A stretch of DNA of 64,000 nt from Sebaldella termitidis ATCC 33386 (lineage in GTDB: Bacteria > Fusobacteriota > Fusobacteriia > Fusobacteriales > Leptotrichiaceae), in the NCBI RefSeq assembly GCF_000024405.1, contig NC_013517.1, forward strand, positions 1 to 64,000, read 5' to 3'. A program made the translations under genes and the position numbers. Under the pieces are notes generated by a model. The model saw only the letters and a program-made list of their open reading frames with translations, ran no database searches and was not told the DNA's origin. Of this stretch, positions 62,919 to 64,000 are shown piece after piece; position 1 is the first letter of the stretch; each line of letters starts with the position of its first letter.

Positions 62919-64000
62919 ATGGGAGTAATAAAAGACAGTATAAACAAAGGATTTACAGTTGGTGATGTAACAACAACAGATTTTGATGATGAAGCTAAAA
63001 TAAAAGTAAAAGAATATTACGAGTTGGATAAGCTTGAAAGAAAAAAAATGTTGGAATTAGCTGGAAATGTTGATTTAGAGCTTGCTAAAAGAGATATAAA
63101 AATAGGAATATTGGAAGAAAAAATTGAAAATGTTGGTGAAAATAATGGAGGTTCTTCGGAAACTGAAATGAAAACCTATTACCCGCCATCAGAGAATAGT
63201 TATTATTTATTGTACAGGAAGTTAATAACTAAAGCAGAGCTTGATGAAAAATGCAAATTAACAATGGATAAATATAATAATATGTCAATCTATGAAAAAA
63301 GTAATTTTGATTATACTTTAGGTGACCAGTTTGGATATGAGCTGCCTGTAACACTAGAAAAAATAGAAAAATTTATAAATGGAAAACCAATAGGTGAAGC
63401 GCAAAAAAATCTGATGTATATATGTAAAAATTTTGCAGAATGTATAGATCTAAATACAGATTTAAATCTAGAGTTTTATAAAACGAGCTTTAGTAATGAA
63501 TATATAAATGAAAGCTGGTCATATTATAAATTATTTCTTCCAAAACTAAAAATTTATATAAGTACTGGCGGTGAACTTATATTCTCCGAAAATGAAGCTT
63601 TTGGAGTATGGAAAGTTTCAGATAAAAAAGGAGGCATAGTTTATGAGGGTTCTTCAGGATGTCCTGTTATTATTGGATACATTGCATTTGAAAATGGAGA
63701 TTATGAAATAACAATAAGTCTTAATTCAAATTATAAAAGCCATTATTTGTTGAAGACAAATGTTGAAGCAGAAGAGATAAGTTCTTTACCAAATATGCGT
63801 AAAAATCTTAAACTGCAAACAGAAATCATTTCCACATCAATCTCTTACAATTCAGTATGGGGTTATACTCCAATAAATATAGGACGTTATTTGTCATCAA
63901 TACCGCTTGAAAAGATTCAGGCTTTTAGTATAGATAATACTGTCGGAACACAGGTGAATGAAGTGAATATAAGACTTTGCTTAAAAGAAGATATAACAAT
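62919..64000 (+). CDS. Long unrecognised ORF, truncated by the window end
   Basis: An open frame of at least 360 codons without a stop, starting at the ATG at 62919 with AAGGAGG 5 bases upstream. The first ~75 residues look helical and may form a coiled coil (VDLELAKRDIKIGILEEKIENVG). The rest has many aromatic and Asn residues and short beta strands. The composition and coiled-coil start fit a phage tail-fibre or virion-associated protein, but I recognise no domain. The 3' end lies outside the window. Confidence 0.75.
   Translation, partial: MGVIKDSINKGFTVGDVTTTDFDDEAKIKVKEYYELDKLERKKMLELAGNVDLELAKRDIKIGILEEKIENVGENNGGSSETEMKTYYPPSENSYYLLYRKLITKAELDEKCKLTMDKYNNMSIYEKSNFDYTLGDQFGYELPVTLEKIEKFINGKPIGEAQKNLMYICKNFAECIDLNTDLNLEFYKTSFSNEYINESWSYYKLFLPKLKIYISTGGELIFSENEAFGVWKVSDKKGGIVYEGSSGCPVIIGYIAFENGDYEITISLNSNYKSHYLLKTNVEAEEISSLPNMRKNLKLQTEIISTSISYNSVWGYTPINIGRYLSSIPLEKIQAFSIDNTVGTQVNEVNIRLCLKEDIT

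Noticed and set aside
1-64000. tRNA, rRNA, insertion sequences and CRISPR arrays
   Set aside because: Looked for by eye on both strands; no cloverleaf, transposase or repeat-spacer pattern was recognised. A tRNAscan or Infernal run was not possible.

Overview
The window is AT-rich DNA from a Gram-negative anaerobe, most plausibly a member of the Fusobacteriota, family Leptotrichiaceae; a Sebaldella-like genome is my best guess. The reasons are a 2276-residue type V autotransporter with a fusobacterial-style N-terminal region, strong GGAGG ribosome binding sites, galactitol-type PTS genes, and a 2-oxoacid/acetoin dehydrogenase operon. The genus is inferred from overall resemblance. No tRNA, rRNA, CRISPR array or insertion sequence was recognised.

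Layout. Positions 1-360 look like the replication origin, with six co-directional DnaA-box-like 9-mers, followed by the classic dnaA - S4 protein - recF - dciA - remB - gyrB - gyrA block to 9459. An extra truncated gyrB copy with an altered ATP lid sits just before gyrB. Next come a Usp-like gene, a membrane protein, a YfcE-type phosphodiesterase, a DeoR regulator, the giant autotransporter (13279-20109) and two small exported proteins. From 21.4 to 33.2 kb everything is on the minus strand: a phosphoesterase, an abgT/M20 amidohydrolase pair, a tmk-mutL-rlmH-DUF1292-DUF1934-lysS cluster, and a large 32-residue-repeat TPR protein.

From 33.3 to 47.0 kb, also on the minus strand, is a carbohydrate locus. 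Reading downstream from 47006 it holds a PRD activator, PTS IIA, a first galactitol-type IIC, an AraD-like enzyme, a second IIC, IIB, a short-chain dehydrogenase, a IIB-like protein whose active-site Cys is Thr, a small membrane protein, and E1alpha, E1beta, E2 and E3 of a 2-oxoacid or acetoin dehydrogenase complex. Across a 506-bp gap a plus-strand operon (DeoR regulator, FucA-like aldolase, zinc alcohol dehydrogenase) begins. Together the two sides suggest uptake and phosphorylation of one or more polyols or ketoses, aldol cleavage or epimerisation, redox steps and acetyl-CoA formation. The substrate cannot be read from sequence.

From 50.3 to 61 kb are a tandem pair of exported paralogues (one lipoprotein, one not), RidA-like, VOC and AraC-type genes, and an isoprenoid/phospholipid operon (uppS-cdsA-dxr) that ends in a second TPR protein. 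A YeiH-type exporter gene lies divergent from a LysR regulator, with a GC-rich structured element between them. The last 2 kb hold a Com-like 46-residue zinc-finger gene, a sigma-region-4-like helix-turn-helix gene and an unrecognised long ORF running off the end. This could be the edge of a phage-derived module.
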